Assembly: GCA_010094025.1 (NCBI GenBank)
Contig: ML991793.1
Coordinates: 248,001-312,000 of the forward strand
DNA from: Viridothelium virens
Lineage: Eukaryota; Ascomycota; Dothideomycetes; Trypetheliales; Trypetheliaceae
Length of the DNA: 64,000 bases
Direction of reading: 5' to 3'
The stretch's first letter is position 1, and the number at the start of each line of letters is the position of its first letter. Below the pieces are notes generated by a model. It worked only from the letters and a program-made list of their open reading frames with translations. It was not told where the DNA came from and ran no database searches. A program made the translations under genes and the position numbers. Below, one piece after another: positions 11,815 to 22,363 of this stretch.

Positions 11815-13538
11815 CTATATCTGAGGGACAAAATTAAAAGCATCCACAACCTCCATCCCATCCACCATCGTCACAATATCCACACTCAGCTGCCTCATCA
11901 GTCCCGTCGGGAGCGTCGCGTTCCCACCCACTAGACTGTATCCAGCTTTGGTCCCTACCACCTCGAGGGTTACATTCTGATGCATCATCTTCGGCGCCAG
12001 CGTCCCCTCCTGAACTGTCGGAAACGCGATTACCGCTACTGGACTCGAGACTGAGGGCGCAAGGGCGGCGACGATATTGACGAAGGAGGAATTAACGGTG
12101 GAGGTGGGGACGATGGAACTTAAAGAAGGGGTAAAGAAGAGGCGGGGTTCGAGGGCATAAGTTTGCGAGGTACTGGCTTCGGAGATGACGGTGAGTGAGG
12201 CTGGGAGTGAGTCGTTTGAGGAGGTAGAAGGAAAGGCGAGAGTAAACGGGTAGAATGACGTGATGCCGAAGATACTCGAGCCTTGGGCGGAGAGGGCGGT
12301 GGTTTTTTGAGTAGCGGAGCCCGCGGATATCGTTAGGGAGGTGGGGGCCGTCGCAGTCGTAAGGTACTGGGAAGATTGTGAGTTCTCTCGTATTTCCGTA
12401 TGAGTTAAGAAGTGGGTATGAGGTTAGTAACATACTCTTATCACTCCTGTCAAGATCGCTGTCCCCGTGTCGTCAATATCGAACGTGACGTTTACAGGCT
12501 TAATATTCATTGGTTCAACCACATCAGTCAACCGCACATTAGCGGGCACGGTGTTCAGCATTCTCCCTAACAAGTCCACGCAGGTCCCAAAGAAACCTTC
12601 CGTGCCTCCTTTCGCCAAACTCTGCATTGTTGTATTATTGTCACTCTCATACAATCTCAAATCACTCCTCGAACTCTCATTAAAGCTCGTCACCAACGGC
12701 CCTCCTCTTTGTCCCGTCCCACTCACATATTCCTCCACCACATCAATATCAAATCCCGCATTCGTACTATCCAAATGGCCTGCTCCTTGGGTATTGTTCG
12801 GACTCACGGTGCTATTGTCCATGACAGTCGGGAATCCGCCGTGGTGGACGGAACCAAGGGTGTGACCGCATGCCGTCAATTTGATGCTGTCAACTTTATT
12901 GAAGCCCGCGTTTGCGAAGAAGGAGAGCGTAGTCGCAAGATCCGTATCTGGGGCGGGGACGCCTGACGCGCCAGGGCCAGTGGCATCGATGCGCCCACCG
13001 CGATAAGGGATTTGGGGGCCACCGCAGTTGCCGACGGAAGTGACAGTGCCAAGAGCGAGGACATCGGCCACTGGAGGCGAATGCATCTGATCAGCTTCGT
13101 CCTTATCGGGGGTAGCGCCGGGTGTTGAAAGGGTGTTCGAGAGGCAGGGGACTTACTGGACACTTGGGCATTCACGTAGCTCGCCCAGAAGGAAAAGCTG
13201 TCGTTGAATGCGGTCCCGCTATTCTCTTCTCTGGCTGTTTCAAATCCTATGCTGGCGTCGATGCCGCCAGTGCCTTCGCCTACGTGAGCGGTGACGAAGT
13301 CATGGAAGGCAACTCGGAGCCACTGCGCTGCAGTCTCGCGACCCAGGGTTTGAGGCCCCTGGACATAGTTGGAGCAGGGTGTGATGGCATCTTTGAAGCC
13401 AGAGCGGTAGGCGCCATCAGTGTCAACAAGAATGTGTTCCAGTTGCGAAACTTGGGCATTGGGGTAATGTAGAGCTGCTAAAGTGAGGGATAAGGGGAGG
13501 GCAAGGAGCAGAGAGAAACGCCAAGTAATGATTATCAT
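11815..13538 (-). CDS. secreted class II-like heme peroxidase
   Basis: Extracellular heme peroxidase of 522 residues; the family uses H2O2 to oxidise phenolic or similar donors. Exons 13538-13157, 13070-12436 and 12366-11815 (GT-AG introns of 86 and 69 nt). The N-terminus is a signal peptide (hydrophobic core LLLALPLSLTLA). Distal site: Arg75 and His79 in RVAFHDF, followed by GGIDAS, a likely calcium site. The second exon opens with SMADVLALGTV, and the proximal heme ligand is His197 in ACGHTLGSVHHGG. Splicing at these sites makes both catalytic blocks continuous. After the roughly 300-residue peroxidase core there is a Ser/Thr-rich tail of about 200 residues with many N-glycosylation sites, longer than in ordinary lignin or manganese peroxidases. 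An in-frame ATG at 13631 is rejected because it would bury the signal peptide and a TATA-like site lies between the two starts. The exact subclass is uncertain. Confidence 0.85.
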
Positions 13539-13603
13539 GGTAACGGTTGAAGAAGAGATTGAAAAAGATACTGATTGCTGAGGATATCTTTCGGAAAGCT
13601 GGA

Positions 13604-13611
13604 GTATATAC
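13604..13611 (-). promoter_or_regulatory. TATA-like element of the peroxidase gene
   Basis: GTATATAC, 66 nt upstream of the ATG at 13538. It supports transcription starting downstream of the in-frame ATG at 13631. The call is positional only. Confidence 0.4.
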
Positions 13612-14222
13612 AGTTCTCGTCGAGAAACCATATGCCGTGCATTTGGCCGCCACGCGAAAACATGCAGGTGAGAGCCATCGTTGTTTTACGAAGGATATCA
13701 GCACGCATATTAGCGAGCTAAGGGCGTCGATCTAGGCTCTTGAGACCGACCAAAGCAATTAGGTATCTCCATTTCAGGCAGTCGCACCGCATCTGCCCAT
13801 GTGTCTAGCGGGGTCAACAGGTGGAGATGGTACTGATGGATAGCCGTTGATGCAGGGACTTGTGGCGTCGACGATCCGGCTGCTGCAGGTGGGATGACTG
13901 TGCAGCATATCGTAACACTGTGGCTGGAACCCTTTGGTATCGCTCCCAGTGTAGAAGAGAAACCACAGACTCCTCATCTTGTTCACTTCATATGTGTCGG
14001 GAGGCTGGTCATGCGCGGTGGCAAGGCTGACGGAACTCCGAGACAGGGGACACCCGGGCGTAAGGACGAGGCCGGAGCCGGGGATGTTGGCCTTTTTTAA
14101 GTCACGACGCCCCGAGTTCATCGACGCTTCTCCCACTTGCCATCGATTCTTGGTAAAATCGACCATCCGGTGGCAATATCGATCAGTAATGATTAATGCT
14201 GGTCACCAGGGTGACATTTCTT
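13612..14222. other. intergenic stretch upstream of the peroxidase and downstream of the MFS gene
   Basis: Upstream promoter space for the peroxidase and 3' UTR of the transporter. A 130-codon minus-strand frame (13774-14166) has no recognisable domain and is not called. Confidence 0.45.
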
Positions 14223-15918
14223 CTACTCAGATTGATATTTGCTCATCGACCTGAGCTTTGGCCCAAAGAACCAGAACGCCCACGGAATTGGAGTCATAGC
14301 CACGTTCAAGAAGCCAAGTAGACTTGTGGCCCATCCTGTACCGAGATGCTTGTACATCTGAAGAACGAAGAGGGGGAAGACGAAGCCTAATGTGTACCGG
14401 AGAAGGTGATTTGCCGCCATGGCCGAAGCCGTATAACGCGGCCCGTAGGTATCAGCAAGATACAGCAGACAAGCCTGGCATGCAACTTTTAGCGGAGCTT
14501 CTTGTCATCTAGTTTTCGGACTATCTTACCATGAAAACCAACAAGATTCCAGCACCGAAAAACACTTCCGCTATGATAGGCGAAATCCAGTGAACGCCCG
14601 GCCTTGCAGTCCAAGCGAACCAAAATAATGAGACCGGCAGCAATATACTTCCTACCATCGCAATATATAGTCGATGCTCTGGTGCTAGCTTCTCACCACG
14701 CAATCTGGCCTTCTGAAAACGCTTCCGATAAAAATGCCTGTCAATCAAGACAATCCCAGCACTGGCGAGAAGAACTCCAATGCCCATTCCAAGGAAAGTC
14801 AATCCAATCTCACCCAGGTCGAAATCGTAGGCTTCGCTGAAGACGTATGGGAAGGCGGCATAGAAATTGTAAATCGTTGCGAAATTGAGAGCAACGTACA
14901 AAGAAAAGAGACCAACTATCGGCTCCACCATCATCATGTGGACAGGTCGGGTGAGCGTCGCACGCATGAAAAATGCTGTCGCTTGGAGAAAAGTCCTCTT
15001 GGAGCCCGACACAGATCTTCCCTGCCGCCTCGCACGACGTTTGAGGATCTGCTTCTTGTACGTCTCTGACATGAATAGCACAGGCATGAGGAATGCAATC
15101 GTGAAGAAGAGAGTAACCCATTGCGTCCACCGCCATCCTTTCGATTGTGCCACATACCCGCCGATGAGAGGTCCCAGCGTAGGTCCAAGAAAAGGCGCTG
15201 TGACGTACAGGGCCATGGGGATCCCCCTCTCTGCTGGCACCCACACATCCGTAAGGGTAGGTGTCCCGGCTGCTAATCCCGTACTTCCAAAGACTCCGGC
15301 AAAGAAGCGACATACTGTCAAGCTCGCAATGTTCTGGGAAAAGCCGGCACCAAGAGTGAAAAGAGCAAAGAACGGAATGCCAGCACGATAGATGATCTTT
15401 CGTCCGAAGGCTTCACTGGTTGGTGCCGAAACCATGGGACCAAAGGCAAGACCAAGAGTATAAAAGACATACGGAAGGAAGGCAACTTCGCTAGAAACCC
15501 CCAAAGTACGCATGACGTCGTCATGTCCAGGCACGTAGATCGAACCGGCCATTGTTCTATCAAGACCACGTCAGCATACACGAGATGATCGACTCATTGG
15601 ACATGAAACCTACGTTACCAAGGCCATACCGGCAGGAACTACGCTATGGAAGACTTTCTTTCCAAATGGCCAGTTCTGAGGGTTGTCTCGATCGTGTGGT
15701 CCATCCCAGTCTTCGATAGACTTCAGCTCTGATACTGAAGAGATTGCGGTGTCTGGTTGAAGCGGTTCCGGCTCATCGACGGTCTGATGTATGGCCTGAA
15801 ATTGCTGCTCAAGCCATTCTTTCGATATCGAGCTGTCAGGGATGAGAAGGGAAGGCAGCAGCTTTGGTTGCCAATCAGCTTGGACTGAGTCACGCCTGTA
15901 TAGGATGGAGTCCGCCAT
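14223..15918 (-). CDS. MFS drug:H+ antiporter, DHA1 (TPO1/FLR1-like) type
   Basis: Plasma-membrane exporter of 527 residues. Exons 15918-15614, 15556-14530 and 14474-14223, with GT-AG introns of 57 and 55 nt. The soluble N-terminus ends in the family signature NPQNWPFGKKVF, and the first helix then spans the first intron (TTMAGSIYVPGHDDVM). Motif A is in SEAFGRKIIYRAG, followed by repeated hydrophobic helices consistent with 12 membrane segments. The last exon restores LADTYGPRYTASAMAANHLL, a conserved stretch before the final helices. The ATG at 15918 is the first in the frame; upstream there is only GTG. Substrate unknown; relatives expel polyamines, fungicides or fungal metabolites. It lies two genes from a P450 and in the same orientation as the peroxidase, which hints at accessory metabolism but does not prove it. 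Confidence 0.88.
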
Positions 15919-17073
15919 TCTGCGATTCACAAATACGCATTCTCTCAAAATATACACAAAGGACTTCCAGCTTGACAGTCAAACAAGAGCATGGAGGATT
16001 TGCATTCAATTTACAGCACAATTGGGCACGAACAACCGGCAAGGCGGCGCAACGACCCCGAGACTTTAGCTGAAAGGAATGCAGAGAATTCTTTGACATA
16101 GCCTTCCTTTTCTAGAAATTAGCGGCCGAGGTCGCCCAATTTCGAAAGAGTTGCGAAGTCTAAAGTGGAGGGCAGACGTTCAGCCTTGCAGAAATTACGT
16201 GTTCTACGCTATCTGATTCGAACTTAAGCCGATCCTCAGACGAAAGGGTAGGTCTCTGATTGTGGATCTGATTGGTTAACAGGGATACTCTATGTATAGA
16301 GGGTCACATTTTACCCAGGCAAGTTTCAAGACCTGATGTATGATGACTTGGTTGCGGCTCATACGAGAATTCGTTGCCAGGTACATGGAGCGTAATCCTG
16401 GTCAGCCACACCCAAGACGCATGGCTTCGGAGATGGCCGCCCCCTGTATCCTCGCAATGCGACCTTCATTGGGTCCTCATGCGCCTGTCTGTTGTACTGC
16501 AAAGGCTCAAGCTTGGCGCCTTGCAAAGAAGGCCCTCCACCAACTCCCTGTGCACAGCCGTGGAAACGCATGCAGGATCGAGATGTTACCCTCTCATACG
16601 TAACGGCAATTACAAAATCTGGACGCCTTACATGTAATTGGCTTTGTAATTGGCTTATTCACAGTCACGTGTCATTTAGAGAAACATCTTCGGACCTTCT
16701 GCCGGTAGTTCTAATCTAGTTCAATCTTAAGTAAGGAAAGTGTGGAGATCTATTCCTACCCAATGTACTAAAGACCCCGAAACTCCAATCTTTGACCATA
16801 CACTCTACTTCCACCACTGGCAATGCACAATGCATCCGCTATTCCCAGTGGGCACCTTGTTGGCTCTCCCCTCCTCAATCAAGGATTGCACATCCATTCC
16901 ACTCTCGTCCTTACTTAGCAGCACGCCTACGCTCTCAGCGTCCTGCCCATCTTCCCCTCCGGCAGCTCGTCCCCTTTCATCCACAGCATCTCGGCCGCCT
17001 CCTCCGCATCTGTCATGCTAATCGCCATAATGCGACTTTACGCGTCAGCATCTGTCATCCTGATCGCTGGAGA
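15919..17073. other. intergenic stretch with short degenerate repeats at its right end
   Basis: No credible gene. The left end is the promoter of the MFS gene. Near 16990-17060 there are imperfect copies of a GCATCTGTC-containing unit that also occurs inside the 3' coding end of the neighbouring gene (17125-17160). Confidence 0.45.
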
Positions 17074-17160
17074 CTAAGCCGTCTTCGCCGGACGCCACAG
17101 CCGCACATCATGCTTACGATCCCGCGTAATGCGACTTTCCGCGTCGTCAGCATCTGTCTG
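17023..17160. repeat. imperfect direct repeat across the 3' end of the hypothetical gene
   Basis: TAATGCGACTTT-CGCGTC followed by AGCATCTGTC occurs at about 17029-17057 and again at about 17125-17156, with one mismatch and a 3-nt indel. A partial third copy of the GCATCTGTCAT unit is near 17007. One copy lies downstream of the stop, the other codes for the penultimate residues of the 17074-17940 protein. It looks like a local duplication. Confidence 0.55.
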
Positions 17161-17940
17161 GATAGTGCTCAGCGCAGCCCTTGAGTCCTCTCGCTCAGTG
17201 TCGCGGCTATCATCCTTGATACGCGCCGCAATGGCAAAGCTACCGTTATCATCGCCAGGGCTGTGTGCCACGGGAACCGAGGTGCGCCTAGCAGTAGAGT
17301 CCAGCCGGGCGATGCAGGAAGGGCAGACGCCGTGGAAGTCGTATTCCTCGTCGATCCCGGGATAGAGGTCTGGGTCGGGATCCGTGTAGAACAGACTGCA
17401 GTTGAAGCAGACGCGGGTGCGTCCGACAGGAGATTCGGAGATGTCACTGTCGACTGACGTGGTCGCTCTCTTGGTCTTGTCACTGCTGAATTCGTCGACA
17501 TATTGCGACATGAGCTGAGATTCCATAGAGGCTGTCGAGATTTCCGATGTCTCAGAGGCTTCTGAACTTGGTGACGATGGGATCTCTTCGACGGCCCCAA
17601 ATCGAACATGACGGACTTGTGTTGGTCCTTTCGAAAGGTTCTTTGGGGTATCTACATCTGGGATTTTATGCGTCGGGCTAGAGGACCCGGCTCCCAGATC
17701 TTGGATCAAATGCCTGACTGCATCTTCGATTTCCCAGGTCTCCAACATGGCGTCTGTGATATCCCTCGCACTGATACCGAGATCTGCAGCAAGTTCATCT
17801 AATTCCCAGAGATCTTTAGTACATAACCTGCGATCATGACTATGAAGCAGCTCCGATACGATCTTCGAGTCCGCTAGGGCGGTCACTAAGGCTGCATCCG
17901 AACCTCCAGACCTGCTGACATTTTGGCAGGTAGAAGACAT
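17074..17940 (-). CDS. hypothetical protein with a four-cysteine motif
   Basis: Single-exon protein of 288 residues with no family I recognise. The ATG at 17940 is the first in the frame. Residues about 40-80 are predicted helical (a DLWELDELAADLGI segment). The middle is rich in Ser, Thr, Asp and Glu. CFNC near residue 178 and CPSC about 27 residues later could form a zinc-binding pair, with an acidic loop between them. The C-terminus is charged and Arg-rich. There is no signal peptide or membrane segment, so a soluble nuclear or cytoplasmic location is likely. Codon quality is even over the length and no stop interrupts it, which supports a real gene. Function unknown. Confidence 0.6.
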   Translation of the reverse strand: MSSTCQNVSRSGGSDAALVTALADSKIVSELLHSHDRRLCTKDLWELDELAADLGISARDITDAMLETWEIEDAVRHLIQDLGAGSSSPTHKIPDVDTPKNLSKGPTQVRHVRFGAVEEIPSSPSSEASETSEISTASMESQLMSQYVDEFSSDKTKRATTSVDSDISESPVGRTRVCFNCSLFYTDPDPDLYPGIDEEYDFHGVCPSCIARLDSTARRTSVPVAHSPGDDNGSFAIAARIKDDSRDTEREDSRAALSTIQTDADDAESRITRDRKHDVRLWRPAKTA

Positions 17941-19531
17941 AGTATGGTATACCGCGTTTCCCGCACTGTAACTTTCGCGATCCAAGCACGGCTGCACGTT
18001 TTGCTGGTAATTAAGTCAAGAGTAGTAGAGTAGGCCGAAAATCAGAATCTGCTGCACCAATGAAAGCCTTAATGATGGTTTGATGTGCCTCAGTCTGCGT
18101 CTGGACCTATAATGAATACTTAAGCTTCTGTTGTGAAGATCGCAGAAGTGCACTGTATGAAAATCTTAGAGGTGACAAAGAAAGATCAGTAGAAGCAGGT
18201 AAATGATTGTCCATAAGATGTTTGTCCTGTAAGCGAGAGTAGGCATAGACCTTTATCGCGACAAAGAAGTGGCGAGATATCGCCGGAACGACATGACCTA
18301 TTTCCTGGAAATTGAAGCTGATTGACATTGGATATAGGCCTAGACTTATTTTGCAGCAAGGAAGGCGCATAGCCCATGATTCAGAGTCACGGAAGAGAAA
18401 AGTCAGTTCCAATGGGATTCTGAAGGTAATTACAAAACCTAGGTTCCGGATAGCAAGACTGACGTCGAGGTCGTGAGGGAGGAATCATTCACTGAATGGA
18501 TACATGACCACGAATTCATAGTCACTGCATACTCCCGGAGACAGGACAAGACGTCACTCTGTTCTTTAATAGGGAAGTTTGAGTGCCTCACTCTCCTAAT
18601 TTGTCAACTCAAACGTCATAACAGCAGTGAAGTCTCTCCATTTGTTGCTCTGGGCCTTCTACCATTTGTTTGCAAAGGGTAACCTCGACGTTTCAGACTT
18701 ACGAGTCTGGACTGATTGAGCGATGTGATGCATGAAGAGGGCTTGTGCGTGTTTCTGCTGTATCTTGTTCGAAGCAGTCGTGCATCACTCATCCACGTCA
18801 ATCCCTGGTAGATGATCAAACATTACCTCAAGGCTCTCTTCCAAGACTTCCATGTGACCAAAATCCTGCATGAATCCGTCACGGAGGATTACTGCTCCAA
18901 TCAATATCTGGGTTGCTCACGCGGCCAAAACTTGTCAGGTCACAGTAGGGGAGAATATCGGAGCCATTCGTGCACGTGCAATTAATGATTGGTAGACCCA
19001 GACTTGTGACCAATCTCTTTGTCGTTTGCTGTGACACAGGCATGGGTGGATTTGCGATCGTAGTGCGCTTCCAAACAAAGATTCAAACTATTCGGAAGTG
19101 GTGTCCAACTGGTCAACAATCTCGGCGAGCTCTTTAAGGCAGCTACCAGCCAAGTTAGAGAACGACAAACGTTCTTCAACGCAGTTGACGATATTCCATG
19201 GCGGAAAAATTCCGGTAGCAAACAATGGGATTCTTGGGAATGCGAAGCAGCAAGCTATAGGATCTGAGACAATTCACGGGCCAAAACTATGTAGGTATTC
19301 TTGAGCAGCTGCTAATACCTCATATTGACGGATGCTCATGGTAAAGCAGTCAATGATTATTTTCTCGATGCCAGGAAAATAGCAATCTCCTCATTCCTGA
19401 GCTTTGATAAGTCAGAAACCTCACGTCAGTCCTATCTTCATCAAGTCTGATTGACGCTGACATGACTCAAGTTTTCCTTTCACCAGATGGTTAGCGACCT
19501 TTAAGTCGAAGGGTAGAGTTCTTATACTCTA
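17941..19531. other. gene-free stretch between divergent genes
   Basis: Holds the promoters of the hypothetical gene (minus) and the P450 (plus). No frame exceeds about 100 codons and none shows a domain. No repeat or RNA gene is seen. Confidence 0.5.
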
Positions 19532-21097
19532 ATGTCGAGTCTTATAGCAACGCTTCTTCTTGCGGTAAGACTCAATCAGCCTCAAAGCCCATTCATTCTA
19601 ACAGAGGGCACGACCAAGTTACTCACATATTTAACGTACTCCGTCATCTACAACCTTTACTTCCATCCTCTTTGCAAATTTCCAGGATCATCATGGTGGA
19701 TATGCAGCGAAATAGTTCCTTTCTTCGCCTTCACAAGTGGCCGCTTTCCCCAACGACTTGAACGACTGCACTCGAAGTATGGAGAAGTCGTCCGCTTTGG
19801 TCCCCAGGATCTAGCCTTCTTCATCCCTGACGCCTGGCAAGATATATATGGTCAAGACAAGCAGAAGGCCTTTATCAAGGATCCTAGAGCATATCGTATG
19901 CGTCCTGCAGGAGTACCAGACCTGCTGACGGCGAACGGTGCGGACCACCGGCGGTACCGAACACTCGTAGGCCACGCATTCTCAGACCAAGCCCTCCGAG
20001 AGCAGCAGCCGATTGTTGAAAGCCATGTTGACTTATTAGTGTTTAAACTCAAGGAAGTTTCTAGGAATAATGAAACTGTCGACATCCATGAATGGCTCAA
20101 ATGTACGGCTTTTGACCTCATTGGGGATCTTGCCTTTGGAGAATCTTTCGGGTGTCTGGAAAATTCCAGGTCTCATCCTTTGGTAGCCCAAACCTCTGCA
20201 TATGTCAAATCTCTAGCGATTGTGACGGTCTTAGATGTTTGGCTGCCAATGCAAAACATGCTCCGATGGGCTCCTAAATTTGTCTTTCGGGCGATATATA
20301 AACATCTCGAAATGACACGTGAGAAGATTGAGCGGCGACTTGCAACAGGTACGAACCGCAAGGATTTTATGCACTTTATCCTACCCAATGACGAGAAAGG
20401 AATCAACCACCAAGAGCTTATGGCGAACATGGCTCTTCTCATTATTGCCGGTTCAGAGACCACAGCGTCCACGTTAGCAGCAACGATATACCTGCTTCTG
20501 AAGAACCCCGGAGCGCTCGAAAGATTGAACAGAGAAATTTTCACTAGGTTCAAGGGCGTCGAAGACATGACGGTTAACCGATTGAGCGCCTTCGAGTATT
20601 TGAACGCCACCATACAGGAGTCTATGCGTGTGCATGCACCAGTCCCGGTCGGTTTGCCACGGGTTATAACGGTAGACGATGCAGTCGTTGCTGGATATGC
20701 GGTTCCAAAAGGAGTGAGCAGCCTTTAATTTGCGGAGTTCGTACAGCGGAAGCAAACCTATATTGATCTGCCACAGACTTCAGTTACTCTTCAGAACTAT
20801 GCTGCTTACCGATCGCCGCAAAACTTCACAGATTCGATAAATTTTGAGCCGCTTCGGTGGACGGAGGGTGGCCGCCGAACAGAAGATCTCCTCAATACCG
20901 TCGAGCCTTTCGGAATCGGTCCGCGTAATTGCATCGGTAAGAGCTTGGCCTGGGCAGAGATGCGACTCATTCTAGTGAGGTTATTGTTTGAGTTCGACTT
21001 TGTTCTGTTAGACGATGACTTCCAAGACGATAACCAGAAGGTCTTTGGTGTGTGGAATCCGCCTCCGCTGAATGTCAAACTTAGGCCTCGAACCTAG
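19532..21097 (+). CDS. cytochrome P450 monooxygenase
   Basis: ER-anchored heme-thiolate monooxygenase of 500 residues. Exons 19532-20713 and 20777-21097 with a 63-nt GT-AG intron. A hydrophobic N-terminus precedes the proline-rich hinge KFPGSSWW. The oxygen-binding I helix has AGSETTAS near residue 306, the K helix has ESMR near 360, and the PERF-like element is FEPLRW. The heme loop is FGIGPRNCIGKSLA with ligand Cys446. Without splicing the frame stops before the heme loop, so the intron is needed. The GPQDLAF and DIYGQ signatures resemble the CYP65/isotrichodermin-hydroxylase-like group of fungal secondary metabolism; that placement is tentative. It is convergent with the Zn2Cys6 regulator downstream. 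Substrate unknown. Confidence 0.9.
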
Positions 21098-22363
21098 ATT
21101 CCGTGTGCTTTCCGATACTTATCTCTGTTGGAGTGTCTTTCAGGGGTTACAACTTGGCATCGTTCGGCAGGCGGCGCATGAACGGCTTGATGTTGTTGGG
21201 GGCCTTCCTGATTAAAAGGCTGGAAAAGGGCATTTAGGCGATTTCCTACGAGTTCTTTCTCAAAATCGTAATGAATCCTTCTCCTTGAATTTGGAGAAGA
21301 ACTTATTGAGGGACCCTGGAATTTGCCGCCTCAAACACTGTTGCACCGACGTTTCTTTTCATAGCCCCGGACCTATCGAGTTCTAAGTTTCTTGTCCCTT
21401 CCCTTGTCCAACTGCGGTCAGGCTGCGAGGAAGCGAAATGGGCATTCGATTTGTCCAGTCCCAGACGAAGCTGCTCATGCATCTGCGCTGCATTAATTTG
21501 TCTGCTTTGTAGTGAAAGAGGTGAAATTCGGGTTCAGGTGGGTTGACAAATGATGGAAGAACAAGCGAAATTTTTCGATCAATGTCGTTCATGTATTCAT
21601 ATAATGAAGCAATAAAAGGATCGGAGTTGCTGAGTATGAGTCTTTATGCGAATGTGAGCAGGAAAAAAAATGAATGCACATCTGTAATGCTGTTCAAGCT
21701 TCATCCCAGTATCGCGGCGTTCTCAAGTTCGGAGTTTTGGTCAGCAAGACTCCGCATTTCGGCAAGGGCTCCAAATCTGCGCATGGCAAGCCCGATAAGA
21801 TTTTCTATGACCCAATGTTAGCCCAGAATATTCATAAGGCAGTGGTGCAGAAATTACCCAACCTTTCTTATCCACACTCGGGTCAATCTTATCTGGCGCC
21901 GTTTAGTCTTTTCATCGTAAAGACTATCGATCACTCAGTCAGAACCTCTCTAGACAACCTGATAAGGTCACCAGCGGGCCCAGCGCGGCCGGCGAGCTAG
22001 ACGCAACTGCTCCATCCTTCCACTTCTCTTCTAGCGTTCTCAAGGCGGCGTGCTCGGAGGCAAAGAAGATGCCCGCGAGAGCGCGAACTGTCCCTTGGGG
22101 TTGCAGATCGTCCGGACCTTGCCAAAATTCCGTGGACTTTAACCCAGACTCCGAAGAATGCGTGATAATCGGTATACAAAAAACAGATTGCAAAGAAAAA
22201 CCCAGTATGAAGTGGGCACGTCGGTTTCCCAAAGTCACTGCTTGCAAGATATTCTGAAGTACAGATGAGAAGCGTCCCGTAGGGCAAGACATGACTGAAG
22301 AAAGGGTCTTTGCTGGATACGCATCGGTGTTCGAAAATGTCGTCGCGGGTTCACTCCCTCTGC
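21098..22363. other. gene-free stretch between convergent P450 and regulator genes
   Basis: Contains the 3' UTRs of both neighbours. A 142-codon minus-strand frame (21939-22367) has no recognisable domain and overlaps a second frame of similar quality, so it is not called. No repeats noticed. Confidence 0.45.

Noticed and set aside
13539-13631. Upstream in-frame ATG for the peroxidase
   Set aside because: It would place 31 residues before the signal peptide, and a TATA-like site lies between it and the chosen ATG.
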